Positions 1 through 11,489 of a stretch of 64,000 nucleotides of DNA are shown piece by piece. The notes beneath the pieces were generated by a model. It worked only from the letters and a program-made list of their open reading frames with translations. It was not told where the DNA came from and did not search any database. A program made the position numbers and the translations under genes. Origin of the DNA: Mixophyes australis (Eukaryota > Chordata > Amphibia > Anura > Limnodynastidae); the NCBI GenBank assembly GCA_036250195.1, contig JAVHZZ010000005.1, positions 179,845,448 to 179,909,447 of the forward strand, given 5' to 3'. Numbering within the stretch: position 1 is the stretch's first letter; every line of letters begins with the position of its first letter.

Positions 1-1689
1 ATTTTAAGTTAGCGTGAAGAAACCACTGTCAAGATATATTTTTCTTTATGTGATGCAGTATTAACAAGTCACTGATTTATATTATGTTTAAGGTTGAGGT
101 TCATTCACTCTTCAGAGGCAATTTTATATAACTTTTTAGTTCCTGGGTGAATCTTCATAGTTGTTTGCAGGTAATGTATTACACCAAAAATAATTTTATG
201 TTCATACATGTATAAATTTTAGGTTTGACTAGAATATATTTTATTTAATAAGTTAATTTTGGTACACTATTAAATTGCAAAATACCCACCCAAAACTACC
301 TTTTTCGTTAGGAGTGTGCTATTCAATTCTTGCTTTTTTTATCAATACACTATATAAATTGCAAATATATTTTACTTTTATATGTATAGTGTAGACAACA
401 AGTCTGTCTTGTAAATATATGCAATGTGCCATTCCCTTCTGGAGTGAATAATTGATTTGTGACTGCAGATATATTCCTGTTAATACGAAGATATCTGTGC
501 TTGCAAATTAGTTGAATGTATGAAGAAAAGTAATCAATCTTATTTTTGTACAGTTTTTACATTTTTACTTCAAACTGACCATCTCCCATTCTTGTTGGAG
601 AGCTGCTCCACGTGTAAATCTGTCTATAGCTTGGGTTAATACAACATTTGCATTCATTTGACCTGCGCTTTTTGTTCTATAGAAAAAAAATATAAAGTGT
701 ACAGTCTGTAAAGTTTTCTAAAATATTCAGCTGTGAAATTGGCTAAAATAAAACTAATTTTTCTTAACATACTTAATACTGTCCTGGCAAGTTTTGTCAT
801 TTATTGTTTTGTGCCTTTAAAATTAAAAAAAAAAAGAAGAAAAAACTAAACTACTGAATTATTCCTACCTGTGTTTTGCAAAGTGAAGAATCCACAGTTT
901 TAGCAGTCTCATGTGTTAATGTTGGTGGTGTGATGTAGTGAAGGGCACAAGCCCAATATTTTGCTGGTTGTATGTTACCTTTTTAAGATCTACATTGACT
1001 GTCAAGTTTCAGGTTCACACTAATTTCCGGTATCCTATTTAAAAATTATAAACATAATAGCTATCAGAACTCTTTCATACTCTGGACTACATTTATAAAA
1101 TAGACCGCTACAATGGTGGAGGAAAACTATTTTCAGAAATAGATTTATAGAGATGTCATCCCCTTGCCGAGGCGGCAGAGAAACTACCTCTGCTGTCAGG
1201 AACAAAAAAAAAAGTTTAATGAGGAGAACTGAACAACATGGTTCCACAACACTAAATATAGTGCCACCTATTACAGAATGAGTGAATTCCAAGGGTAACG
1301 TTTATATGGATGCCCTCCGTCTGACTGTTGTTGACACTCCCTTTTTCCCTGGATTTTTTAACCTGTGGAATCAAAAGGACACGTCTATATAATAATATAT
1401 AATTGACATTATTTTACAACCACAGGACAATGTTGGTAAGTAGAGTTTTTTTTATTATTATTGACTTTACAAAATATAACATTAATAAAGGCACTACATT
1501 GTATATTTCATAAAAAATGCTCATATAAACAGAAGCCTTAATTAAGGGTATTTGAGAAAAAAAATGTTAGATGCCAATTAACTACCTAGATCTGATAATT
1601 CTGCTAACACATGTAAGTTTGTTTTGGGCGGGAGCAAAGTGGCAATACAACATAAAGATATTACATCATAGGGGATCATAATTGTGAGG
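1..1689. other. AT-rich region without recognised gene
   Basis: No convincing coding region, RNA gene or repeat family was recognised here. The stretch is AT-rich with scattered AATAAA-like hexamers and short A and T runs. The only listed-size open frame (1035-1292, minus) has no recognisable domain and is probably chance. A distal 3' UTR or intron of a neighbouring gene cannot be excluded. Confidence 0.5.
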
Positions 1690-1969
1690 TCCACCTCTGC
1701 TTGAAATTACAGTAAGTTGATGAGGTTGAAGAAAGACACCAGTCCATCAAGTTCAACCTACATTGAATCTCCTAGATCGCCTATCTTATATTTGAATCTG
1801 ATCCAGATGAAGTAACCGTCAATCTGTTTTACATCGGGGTAAAGAAATCCCTCCTGACCCAATATTGTAGTTCTCCCATCATCCACTACTACCCTTCATT
1901 TTAATTAACAATCGTAACCCTGGACAATCTTTTTTTTTTTAAAATTTGTCTAACCCCTTCTTGAACATA

Positions 1970-2616
1970 TCAATTAAATCTGCCATCACAACCTTCCCTG
2001 GCAATGAATTCCATATCTTGACTGTACTTACTGTAAAGAACCTCTTCCTTTGCTGGCTGTGAAAACTTCCTCTCCTCTAACCTTAGGGGGTGACCGTGTG
2101 TTCTGTGTATAGTCCTTTGGGTAAAAATTTCCAATGAAAGTTCTCTGTATTGCCCCTTAATGTATTTGCACATAATAATCATATCCCCTCTTATAGACTC
2201 CTATTTTCTAAAATAAACATGCCTAAACTTGCTAACCTCTTCTAATAACTTAATGACTCCATACCCTTTATCAATTTTGTCACCCTTCTCTAGACCTTTT
2301 GTAGTTACAAAATGTTGTGGGTTTTTTTGTAGAGTACTGCCCAAAACTGTACTCTGTATTCAAGATGAGGTATTATCAACAATTTATATAGTGGAAAAAT
2401 TACACCTTCCCTTGCACCTATGCCCCTTTTTATACATGTCAATACTTTATTGGCCCTTGCAGCTGTGGCTTGACATTGAGCACTATTGCCAAGTCTACTG
2501 TCTAGAAGCACTCCCAAATCCTTTAACATTATAGATTCCCCTAAATCAGTGTTGGCTAACCTGTGACACTCCAGGTGTTGTGAAACTACAAGTCCTGCTA
2601 TATATTGGCAAAGCAT
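1970..2616 (-). pseudogene. CR1 ORF2 RT C-terminal fragment
   Basis: Minus-strand frames in this stretch carry the C-terminal part of a CR1-type reverse transcriptase polyprotein. The motif KDLGVLLDSRLGNS, followed by ANKVLTCIKRGI and then PHLEYRVQFW, is the usual CR1 order after the RT palm, and the downstream frame (about 2182-1970) has KYIKGQYRELS and RTHGHPLRLEERKF from the extreme C-terminus. The first part of the listed frame runs into the MITE inserted at 2547, so its first residues are not CR1. There are several frameshifts between the two pieces. It encodes no functional protein. Confidence 0.8.
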
Positions 2617-2669
2617 GCTTTTACTTGTAGTTTTACAATACCTGGCGTGTCACAGGTTAGCCAACACTG
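2547..2669. mobile_element. 123-bp hAT-type MITE with 8-bp duplication
   Basis: A palindromic non-autonomous DNA element. The left end CAGTGTTGGCTAACCTGTGA is matched by the inverted right end, and both sides also carry the ACTACAAGT segment further in. The 8-bp direct duplication ccctaaat lies at 2539-2546 and 2670-2677. CAG..CTG ends with an 8-bp duplication are the hallmark of hAT transposition. It sits inside the antisense CR1. There is no coding capacity, so it would have needed a transposase supplied elsewhere. Confidence 0.9.
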
Positions 2670-2732
2670 CCCTAAATTTATTCCATTTAATTTATAGATT
2701 GCGTGCTTGGTTTTGATTCCTAAATGCTTAAC

Positions 2733-4182
2733 TGTCACTCACCGGACTGTTCGTGCCTCTAGTTTGGGACATGGGTCTCTCTCGCTCCTGCCGGCGCCTC
2801 TCCTGGGCCGCGGCCGTCCGCCATCTTGACTAAGATTGCGCATGTGCAGAAACCCTGAACTGTTAATACCTCGCCTCTAGTCTCATTGGTTAATTAATCA
2901 CCTCTCAGTACTTAAGACACCTGTTGCCCTATTACCTTTGCCTGTTCTTGGTTCTCATTCCTTGAGACTCTCTGAGGTGTTTCCTGTTTCTGCTCGTGTT
3001 ATCCGTTTGCTCTGGACAAGTCTCTCCACATCGGTAGTAGAACTTACCCGCTGCAGACTACTCTCGCTACCTCCGTTACCTGCCTGCTCCTGGACAAGTC
3101 TCCTCTCCACATTGGTAGTAGAACTTACCGCTGCAGACTACTCTCGCTACCTCCGTTACCTGCCTGCTCCTGGACAAGTCTCCTCTCCACATTGGTAGTA
3201 GAACTTACCGCTGCAGACTACTCTCGCTACCTCCGTTACCTGCCTGCTCCTGGACAAGTCTCCTCTCCACATTGGTAGTAGAACTTACCCGCTGCAGACT
3301 ACTCTCGCTACCTCCGTTACCTGCCTGCTCCTGGACAAGTCTCCTCTATACATCAGTGGTACAACTTGCCTATTGCAGACCACTCACGTTGCTCCGTTAC
3401 ATGCCTGCACATGGACAAGTCTTCCCTTCACATCAGTGGTACAACTTGCCTATTGCAGACCACTTACGTTACTCCGTTCCACGCCTGCACCTGGACAAGT
3501 CTTCCCTTCACATCAGTGGTACAACTTGCCTATTGCAGACCACTTACGTTACTCCGTTCCACGCCTGCACCTGGACAAGTCTTCTCTACACATCAGTGGT
3601 ACAACTTGCCTATTGCAGACCACCCACGTTACTCCGTTCCACGCCTGCACCTGGACAAGTCTTCCCGTCACATCAGTGGTACAACTAGCCAATTGCAGAC
3701 CACTCATGCTATTCCGGTACACACCTGCGCTGGACAAGTCTTCTCTACATATCCGTGGTGAAACTTACCAGCAGTAGACCATTCATGTTTCCTTGTGTTA
3801 TAGCTACTACTCTGTATGGTACCTATTAGCTGGACTAAAATCTACAAGTGCCTCTGTATTGTAGCTGCAAGTCGCTGACTCTTCTACTATATTGTTGATT
3901 GGTCTTTGCCTAACGTTATCCAGTTATCAAGTACTGGCCTGCTATATGCTACCTGTGTGCTAAGGCACTTGGACTCTTTCCTTATTTTATTATCCTGTTT
4001 AATAAACTGCTGTACCATCACAGTTCCACGGTGCCAAGACTCAGCATTTATACTACTGACATTCCTGTCCTCTATTCTATTGTATGGTTCCACTGATTCA
4101 CCACACTATCCAGAGGTCCGTACCTCTAGTAAGTGTAGCTACACCTGGTGAATTCTGGGTAAAACTCCTAGTGCCCGTGACA
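2733..4182 (+). mobile_element. Solo-LTR-like element, TGTCAC...GTGACA ends
   Basis: The element begins TGTCACTCACCGGACTGT and ends GTGCCCGTGACA, so it has TG..CA ends inside a 6-bp inverted repeat. It is flanked by ttaac (2728-2732) and ataac (4183-4187), a 5-bp duplication with one mismatch. It closely resembles the inverted element at 59793-61353 at both ends, including the shared CACTCACCGGACTGT start and a GCGCATGTGCAG segment near the start. Its middle is an 80-bp tandem array. There is no internal coding region, so it reads best as a solo LTR, probably Ty3/Gypsy-like, but the superfamily is inferred from ends and duplication length only. It interrupts the antisense CR1. Confidence 0.7.
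3014..3775 (+). repeat. 80-bp tandem repeat inside the LTR-like element
   Basis: About nine to ten units of an 80-bp repeat. GGACAAGTCT recurs at about 3014, 3092, 3172, 3252, 3333, 3413, 3493, 3573, 3653 and 3734. Each unit continues into a TGGTAGTAGAACTT or AGTGGTACAACTT block and a CTGCAGAC-like block. The first half (GTAGTAGAACTTACC) and the second half (GTGGTACAACTTGCC) are two subtypes. Because 80 is not a multiple of three, all three frames stay open for long distances, which produces several spurious repetitive ORFs. Confidence 0.9.
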
Positions 4183-5111
4183 ATAACCTTACATTTTTAT
4201 ATGGTAAACTTCATCTTCCATTTGGCTGCCAAATCCTCAATTTTATTCAAGTCTCTGTCGAGAAACTACATTTTGATTGTATTACCTTACAAAGTTTAGC
4301 GTCGACTGCAAAAATGGAAACTTTGCTCTCTAAACCATCACCAAGGTCATTAATAAATATATTAAAAAGAAGTGGGCCAGGGGGGGCGTGGCCTGGTAGA
4401 AAAGAGTAGGGTGCTTGCATCGGAGCTCCTCAACCTAAATATTCGACGTAGCTATCCTCCTGTGGTACCGGCTGATTTAACCTACCTGGTCCTGTGCTGG
4501 AGCCCCTTTGGTTCTCTCTGGTCCAAGTTCGGGCTCTGGTGGCGGTTCAGGGCGGCTCTGCTTGGTGCTCGTCCCCAGAGCTGTGCTGGGACTGGAGTCG
4601 CGCGGACAGGAAGGAGCTGTTCATTCATTCTTTACGGTGGTGCTTGGGTCCTCTGGTCCGCGGTGATTAAAAACTCACCTGTCCATTGAGGAGGCTGTTA
4701 GGTGGGGAGAGGTTGCCTGTCTGCTGCTGGAGAGATCTCTGAGTCCTCGTGTTCCGGCCGTCTAGCGGGCCACTACACCATCTTGAGAATCAGATGTTGG
4801 CAGAGAACAGGCTGGAATACAGTCGCATATCACTCAAGCTGCAGCCACTATACCTATTGTAATCTGTTTGAAATTAGTGAAGAGAACATATCCTGTACCA
4901 TTCAGGTTTGCCTGGGGGCTCTCCTTCTTTGGGAAAAAATTTTTCTCTCTGTGCAAGTTCTGGCTGGACTGTGTATATTTAAGGGACCTTTCACTGAAGG
5001 GGCTATATTCTCCCTTGAGTCCTACAATTCCCAGCTGTGAACCTAACTTTAAGCTGCTTGTATATCATCTGGTGGTGCATCTATCAACGTCTTTACATAG
5101 AGGGCGTTATT

Positions 5112-5618
5112 ATGGGCAAACACTCTGCGGGCACCTCTGCTGCTTGCAGATTGGAGAAATATGCCCGTTCTAACCCTGCTACAGCCTCGGGAGGAGCTCC
5201 TGCGCCTGAACTGCAGGTACCCCAGTCTTCCAAAGATACAGATTTGCCTGCTGATTCTTCTCTTCAAGAGGTCCTGAAAGCTATCACTGCCTCTGAAAAG
5301 AAAGTAATGGACAAAATTGGAGAGGTGCAGGTTGATTTGTCATTGATGCGGCAGGATTTTCAGAAGATTCGTGAGCGTGTGGTGGAGAGGGAGGCCTGCA
5401 TCTCCATACTAGAGGATACTACAGTTCCTTTGCCACAGAAAGTTGCTGGTTTGGAGGCTCAGATGGTGTCTGTTAAACAGAAGATGTCAGACATGGAGGG
5501 CCGCCTCAGACGCAGTAATGTTCGGCTGGTGGGTCTTCCTGAAAAGGCAGAGGGTGATGCTCCGGAGACATTCTTGGGTTGGGGTGTGGAAACAGCTGCC
5601 ACTAATGGTCAAAGGTAG
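5112..5618 (+). pseudogene. L1-type ORF1p fragment (coiled coil plus RRM start)
   Basis: The chosen start is the ATG at 5112 (MGKHSAGTSA); the longer frame from 5037 has an unrelated leader. The roughly 168-residue product has a low-complexity Ser/Pro/Ala head, then a heptad-rich coiled coil (about residues 55-130) and the RRM entry motif RRSNVRLVGLPEKAEGDAPE, typical of L1/Tx1 ORF1 RNA-binding proteins that package LINE RNA. The RRM is cut after about 25 residues, where the sequence jumps to the ORF2 C-terminal segment at about 5583. The last dozen residues are therefore out-of-frame ORF2 sequence. Not functional. Confidence 0.75.
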
Positions 5619-6964
5619 AATCAATTTGGTTAAAATGATAATGCAGCCAAAATTTCTGTGTTTTGCAGCAGTCCCCGATTTACATCCCTCATGGTATATT
5701 CCGTTTTATTGAGCGTCTCATGGCTTCTTTGGTGTGGGCGGGCAAGAAACCAAGAGTCAGGATTACTACTTTATACCGTTCCCGGGGGGCGGGGGGTCTG
5801 GCTCTGCCGAATTTGAGACACTATTACTTTGCTTCTCAGTTGGCACATATTGAGGTATGGTTGCGGTCGCAGATGGGTATGGATCTACACGACTTTCTCG
5901 TCTCTGGGACAGGTTTTAAACATCTACGGGTGCAGTTTCTTCTAGCTGATAGAAGGTCTGGGGGTGATCCTCCCTTATTGGTACAAGCCATTAAGCTGTG
6001 GTGATTCTCATCTCGGATTGGGGGTGAATTGGTCTGGGATCCATGTACTCCACTTTGGGATAATCTGGACTTTGGTGAGCTGGTTAAGCTGCAGCCGGGC
6101 ACATTTATAATATAGTACATATTGGGCAATTGTTTGAGAATGGGATAATGCATTCTTTTCAGCAACTACGGGGATTATATGAGCTATTTAGGGGTTACTT
6201 TTACAGGTATCTGCAGTTAAGACATGCTGTGGCCTCGCAGTTTCGGGAAGCTGCCCCGAGTTTTAATGCAGATCCGTTGAGGGTGCAGCTGTCAAGGTTG
6301 GGCCCGAGGCGGCAAATTTCGTCTCTGTATTCATTGTTGTTGGAAGAATCTGGTGTTGGTGGATTGCCGAAACTGCGTCGCCGGTGGGAGGGTGATCTTG
6401 GGCAAATTAGTGATAAGGCATGGGATATTATGTTGTGCAGTCAACAGGTCACTGCATCAGTTAAGTTTCATCAGGTTCAGGTCTTCCTGCTGCACAGAGT
6501 GTATTTTACTCCTCTTCAGCTCTCTTAATTTACCGGTCAGGTGGTTTTGTGTCCTAAGTGGGAGTGAGAGAGGGAATTTTTGGCATATGCTCTGGGAGTG
6601 CCCGTTGGTTTCATACTTTTGGAGAGAGGTGGGGGTTTGTATAAATCGGTTGGAGGTGGGAGTGTCTGCCATGACGCCAAGACTATGTATATTTGGTTTG
6701 GGTTTGGACAAAAACATCCATAAGCTTATTAGATTGCTCATGAATACGACACCTATGCTGGCGAAAGTGGTCATCACTAGGAAGTGGATGGCACCGGAAG
6801 GCCCGACTTTGAGAAGTTGGATTTATCTTGTTAATGACACAGTAGGTCATGAGAGGTTCATGTACACCAGTAGAAACCTAGTGTATAAACATGAAAAGAT
6901 GTGGTACAGATGGAGAACATCCCCGTATGTTACAGAAGGATTGAGGGAGTTGGAGCTTTCCTAA
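5583..6964 (+). pseudogene. L1-type ORF2 C-terminal segment
   Basis: Three successive frames give the end of an L1-type ORF2 protein. First comes KGRINLVKMIMQPKFLCF followed by WAGKKPRVRI and GGLALPNLRHYYFASQLAHI, the block normally C-terminal to the RT palm. Later (about 6540-6965) comes the Cys/His motif region (FCVLSGSERGNFWHMLWECP then YFW), whose role in L1 is RNA/nucleic-acid binding during target-primed reverse transcription. Frameshifts near 5665, 6004 and 6353-6530 break it. The endonuclease and the RT catalytic core are absent because of the deletion joining it to ORF1. Confidence 0.75.
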
Positions 6965-7262
6965 TGAAGTGTTGGGGACAGACACCCAGCCACCTCTACT
7001 ATTAAGGTCAATGTTTTGTATTTTCTGTCAATATTGCTGTGTTATTGCCTCACTGTATCTTGTATTTTAGGCAATGTGCATAATCTGTTTATACAGTCTG
7101 AGCTATAATGCATTTTGATTTTGTTATTTATGAATATTTGACACTGCTTGTGCCCCTGCGTGGGTTTTAGTTTGTTATACTAGCCTAATGTTTTGGGCTT
7201 TTTCTTTGTTAAAAGTAAAAAATGCAATAAAATTTTACTTGAGTTATAAAAAAAAAAAAAAA

Positions 7263-8340
7263 AGTGGCCCCGGCACAAAAACCATGAGGTACACCACTTA
7301 AAACTTTTTGACCAATTAGAAAATGTTCCATTTATCACAACTCTATTCTCCAACTAGTTTTCAACCCAAGTACAAATGTTGTCTCCTAGACCCAGTTCCC
7401 TTATTTTGTAAATCAACCGCTTGTGTGTCATTGTATCAAAAGTCTTTGCAAAATCTAAGTAGGCCACATCCACTGTACTACCATGGACTAAGTTCTCACT
7501 AACTTCTTCGTAGAAATTAATTAGATTAGTTTAACATGACCTATGCCTTACATTTCCATGCTGATTCCTAGTAATAATCCTATTGCTCACCAAGAAATCC
7601 TGAGTACTATCCCTTAATATACCTTGTAGTAGTTGCTTTTGATGTCAGACTTACCAGTCTATAATTTCCTGATTGTGGTTTCATTCCCTTTTTAAACAAT
7701 TGTAGCAAATCTGCTCTTCAACAATCCCTTGGTACTGAGCCTGATGAAATTCAATCTATGAAAATTAAGAAAAATGGTCTAGCGATTTCTGAGTTTACTT
7801 CCCTAAGAACCCTTGGTTGTATGCCAACTGGACCTGGAGCTTTATTTATGTTAATTTTATTCAGTTGCCTTTGGACTTCTTCCTTTGTCAGCCAAGTATT
7901 ATTTAATTGTACAGTTGCATTTCCATTTTTATGTATTATCCCTACCATGTGTTCCTTTCTAGTAATTACTGAAGAAAAGAAAGTTTCTTAATACGTTTGC
8001 TTTTTCCTTTATTATCATTAATTAGTCCACCCATCACTCTTCTTAGGGGTCCTATATTAACTTTCTTAATCCTTTTGCCATTTATATACTCAAACTTTTT
8101 AGGGTTTATCTTGCTTTCTTTTGCAACTTGTCTTTAATTTTCTTTATGCATGTTTTATTACATTCCTTGTAAATACGAAAAAAATCCTCAGTTCCTTCAG
8201 ACTTAAACAATTTAAATGCAAGCTTCTTCCTTTTCATTTCTTCACTTAACTTTTTATTTAGCCACATTGGTTTAGACTTGATTATTTTACAATTGTTTCC
8301 CATAGGAATGAATTTATATGTGTGTTTTCAACAACATTTT
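7263..8340 (-). pseudogene. CR1 ORF2: endonuclease-RT linker and RT start
   Basis: On the minus strand, 8303-8106 encodes KSKPMWLNKKLSEEMKRKK and a charged helix, the usual block between CR1 endonuclease and RT. 7948-7751 encodes the RT entry NKININKAPGPVGIQPRVLR. In active copies the PGPDG motif has Asp where this one has Val. The segment from 7740 to 7263 continues RT in scattered frames up to the L1 insertion. Multiple stops and indels make it non-coding. Confidence 0.75.
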
Positions 8341-8594
8341 AAAGACAGCCCATTTTTCTTCTGTTGTTTTTTTTCTCTTAAAAACTGCATCCTAGTCTAT
8401 GCATTTTATAGACTCCTTTAGCCTATTAAAATTTGCCTTTCTAAAGTTTAGTCCTAATTAATGCCTTACATTGTTGCCTCTAGAAACTAATTTCAAATGA
8501 GACCATATTATGATCACTGTTTTCCAACTGCTCACTTGTATATTTGATTTTACATCCTCATTATTTGTTATTACTAAATACAGTAGTCTGGTTT

Positions 8595-8879
8595 CTAGTT
8601 GGTTCCTCTACTATTTTGGTCTTTTAGCGTGCTCAGAAATCTGTTGCCCCTAGCTGTATCACAAGTCTCCATACTCGAATCAATATCCATATAATTAAAA
8701 TCTTCCATATTTAAAAATTGGGTTTCCTCAATCATACTAATACCTTCCAAGTTGACTGCCCAGTCATGTGTATCATGCCACCATATCTCCGTAATACCTA
8801 TAATATCATATTGCTCGTTCATTGCTATTTCTACTAACTCCCCCATTTTACCTGTTGGGCTTCTTGCATTTGCAAGCAT
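8595..8879 (-). pseudogene. CR1 endonuclease fragment
   Basis: The frame opens with NARSPTGKMGELVEIAMNEQ then DIIGITEIWWHDTHDWAVNL, the N-terminal part of the APE-type endonuclease (catalytic Glu in the ITEIWW motif). It then jumps to MEDFNYMDIDSS and GNRFLSTLKDQ, the later GDFN region with the Gly changed. About 70-80 residues of the domain are deleted between the two. It nicked target DNA in living CR1 elements; this copy cannot. Confidence 0.75.
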
Positions 8880-9416
8880 ACACTTAAGTTTATTGCTCCC
8901 TTTCGGTAATTCTTTTTGCTTTGATATGACTGTTTTTCTTATTGGCTTTCACATGAGCCTCTCCTTATCTGCTATGCTTCCCTTTCACCCCTCTCCACTC
9001 CATTGACTCTTGTTAAATTACTTACTACTATCAATGTCTATCCTATCAATACTTGCTTGCCCCTCCCATGAAGCCAGGTTTAAAATCTCTTTCAACCTTC
9101 TAACTATCCTTCCCTAGCACAGAAGCCCCCTCCTCATGCAGGTGCAATCAGTCCCGACAATAAAAATTGCATCAGAACGAGAAACCAGCCCAGTGCTCTA
9201 AGAATCCAAAACCCTCTGTTCTACACCAATTCCTTAGCCACGCGTTAACCTCCCTAATCTCCCGCTGCCTCCCAGGACTTGCACATTGCACAGGTAGTAT
9301 TTCCTAAAATACTACCTTGGATGTCCATTCATTAAGTTTGTGACTTGGCTCCCTGAAATCATATTTTAGGTCACCTAATTCTGTAATTGGTGCCAACATG
9401 GACCAAAACCACCAGG

Positions 9417-9853
9417 TCATTCCCAGCCCTTCCCACAATCTGTCCACCCAATCTGCAATATGTCGAGCCTGAGCACTGGGGAGACAACAGACTGTTCTGC
9501 ATTCATGGTCCTGGTAACAGATTGCCCTGTCTTTCTAATAATTGAATCCCCTACCACCACAATCTGCCTAGATCCCTGAGTAACTTTGGTCCCATCTATG
9601 CTGGAGAGACTTTTCCCCTGGTTGTTAGTGGAAGCAGTCTCGCCCAACTCTATAAATTCTGAACTGCCTTCCACAGTATATCTTCATTCAGTCTAGCAAA
9701 TCTGCTGGGATTGCTAAAATCAGAACTGACCTGTGTCTTCCTCCTTCTGCTACCCCTTGTAACTGTTACCCAACTGCCTACCTGTGCATCCTCTGTCTCT
9801 GCTCTACCAACGGTGAGCTGTAAACTCTTCTCCAGATTGACAATATCCCTCAA
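9417..9853 (-). pseudogene. CR1 ORF1 fragment with esterase-like GDS motif
   Basis: Two overlapping minus frames (9853-9650 and 9674-9417) carry the ORF1-type product. The second has QIVVVGDSIIRKTG, the serine-containing block of the SGNH-type esterase found in ORF1 of many CR1 elements, followed by a QSVVSPVLRLDILQI segment. The first has a WVTVTRGSRRRK basic patch. The two are linked by a frameshift. The assignment comes from recognised motif wording and from the position upstream of the endonuclease; the catalytic Asp/His pair was not identified. Confidence 0.6.
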
Positions 9854-9900
9854 TGTTGCATTGGTCTGGCCTTAAATCAGTTACCTGGGCTTCCAAAGAG

Positions 9901-10179
9901 ACCAACAGCTCACATTTCTCAGAGATATATATACCTTAGGAACAATTGCTCCAAATGTGCGTACATATAACAAGATATGCATTGAGTGAGATCTTCAGTC
10001 CAGCTACCACTCAAATTATGACTAACTTTGCTAGCCCCTTACAAGATTCAACTCTACGCTGGAATAAACCCCTTAGTGGCTATAACATCACACTTTAAAC
10101 AAAATGCACTTGAAATCAAAAATTTTAGAAATTTCAAGCTCAATGAAATTGCTTATTACCTCCTATTAGATAGTTATCC
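9901..10179. other. Unassigned AT-rich spacer
   Basis: This lies between the CR1 5' region and a decayed L2. No element ends, repeats or coding signal were recognised. It may be CR1 5' UTR. Confidence 0.35.
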
Positions 10180-11487
10180 GCCCCCTCTAGAGGCTCCTCA
10201 CCTCCTGCCTTCTCCATTACCATTGATTATACCATCATCTCCTAGTTGCCAAAACTTTGTTGCCTGGGGGTCACCCTTGATTCCTCTCTCTCCACCCCTT
10301 GCATACAATCCCATGCCCAATCATGCTGTTTCCATCTCTGCGTTATAGCCTGGATCAGACACTTCCTCTCCACTGATGCCACCAAAACTCTCATCCACTC
10401 TGATCATCTTCCACCTGGATTACTGCAACCTCTTCCTCACTGGCCTCCCCTGCACCAGTTTCGTTCCTCTTCAGTCCATACTAAACGCAGCAGATTATAA
10501 CTGATCTGCCTCTCCTGCCGGTCCTCATCGGCCTCCCCTCTCTGTCACACTCTATGCTGGCTCCCCCTCTGCTTTGGAATAGTCTTCAAACTTCTCACCT
10601 ATTAAGCCCTCTCTAATGCCATTGCTCCTTACCTCTCCAACCTCATCTCCACTCATACTCTTCACCCTCTACAGTCTTCCAATAACCACCGCCTCAGCTT
10701 TTATCTGGTCACCACCTCTCACTCCCGCATTCAAAATTTCTCCCATGCTGCTCCCTTCTCTGGATCTCCCCCGTTCTTTCAGGATTTTCCCGAACCAACC
10801 AAAAGTCAAACACTCCCTCAAAAGCCATCTGTTCAGGTTAACCTACCCTTCCTCCATCTAACCCTGCCCTCCTCTCCCCTCTTCACTATCCTACTACACT
10901 AACCATACTTTACCACTCTTCCTCTGCTCCTACTTACTCTCATTATCTCTCCTGTTACCATAAGTCATCTCATCACCCGATCGTCCCTCTCTGTGTCTCC
11001 TGTCAGTCTTCCCCCCACCTTCAGTTTGTAAGCTCCCTTGAGCAGGGCCCTCTATCCTCATGTCCTCTTCCTCCTGTTTACCTTTGTACCTGGCTCCCCA
11101 CCCTCTTTTCTCCTTTTCATCACTTGACTCCTGCCGCTGTCTCTCCTCTTCTCCCTTGCCTTTGCATCTCCATCTTTACCTTGATCCTGTTAGTGGCACC
11201 CACACTATTGGGCACAGGCTCAGCCTCCTTTTTTCACTTCCCTCCTCCCCTTCCCATTTTTTTCTCTGTACCTTTACCTCTTTGCCTGTGCAGCTGCTTT
11301 CTGCTGAGTTTGTAATTTTTGTGCTTTTTGCACCTTATTTCTACTTCTTGTACTAATTGCACTTTGTTTTTCTTCTACCTCTACGCAATATACTGTTACC
11401 CTGTACTGTTGTCCCAAGGCCTATGTACGGTGCAGCAGACCCTTTGTGAGGCCTCATAAATAAAGTAGGGGGATTATAATAATAATC
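10180..11487 (+). mobile_element. Decayed 5'-truncated L2 LINE
   Basis: The sequence parallels the end of the L2 reading frame at 31.7-32.7 kb: a decayed TGGGGGTCACCCTTGATTCC block, then GATTACTGCAACCTC, CTGGCTCCCCCTCTGC and AAAAGCCATCTGTTC, then a 3' UTR with GTAAGCTCCCTTGAGCAGGG and an end in AATAAAGTAGGGGGATTATAATAATAA. The reading frame is shattered, so it is an old copy of the same or a sister family. The 5' truncation point is near 10,180. No target duplication was found. Confidence 0.8.
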
Positions 11488-11489
11488 TG

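Larger units (their letters stand above)
4376..7260 (+). mobile_element. L1/Tx1-type LINE, internally deleted
   Basis: Inserted in the antisense CR1, in the sense orientation. It starts with a GC-rich promoter-like segment (GGGGGGCGTGGCCTGG near 4380), followed by an ORF1 fragment (5112-5582), a join to the far C-terminal part of ORF2 (from 5583), a 3' UTR, an AATAAAATTTT signal and a run of about 17 A residues ending near 7263. Interrupted CR1 sequence (AAGTGG) occurs on both sides and is the probable target duplication. Roughly the RT/endonuclease half is missing. The L1 clade call rests on the coiled-coil/RRM-like ORF1 and the Cys/His motif at the ORF2 end. Confidence 0.8.
1690..9900 (-). 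mobile_element. CR1-type LINE, antisense, split by three insertions
   Basis: Read on the minus strand from about 9,900 down to 1,690, the pieces fall in the order expected of a CR1-clade non-LTR retrotransposon: ORF1 with a GDS-containing esterase-like segment (9,853-9,417), endonuclease (8,879-8,595), linker (8,303-8,106), RT start (7,948-7,751), RT thumb/C-terminal part (2,616-2,305) and a tail ending near 1,690. The CR1 sequence is interrupted by a MITE (2547-2669), an LTR-like element (2733-4182) and an L1-type LINE (about 4376-7260), and it resumes after each. Many stops and indels show that it is dead. The CR1 assignment rests on recognised motif order and wording of the translated pieces; a Repbase alignment was not possible. 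Coordinates of the ends are approximate. Confidence 0.8.

Noticed and set aside
1..1689. 3' UTR of an upstream gene
   Set aside because: Poly(A)-signal-like hexamers are expected by chance in AT-rich DNA, and no coding end or conserved feature is visible in the window.
3272..3777. Three overlapping frames of 130-138 codons with repeated Cys-rich motifs
   Set aside because: All arise from the 80-bp tandem repeat, whose length is not a multiple of three, so every frame is similarly open and repetitive.
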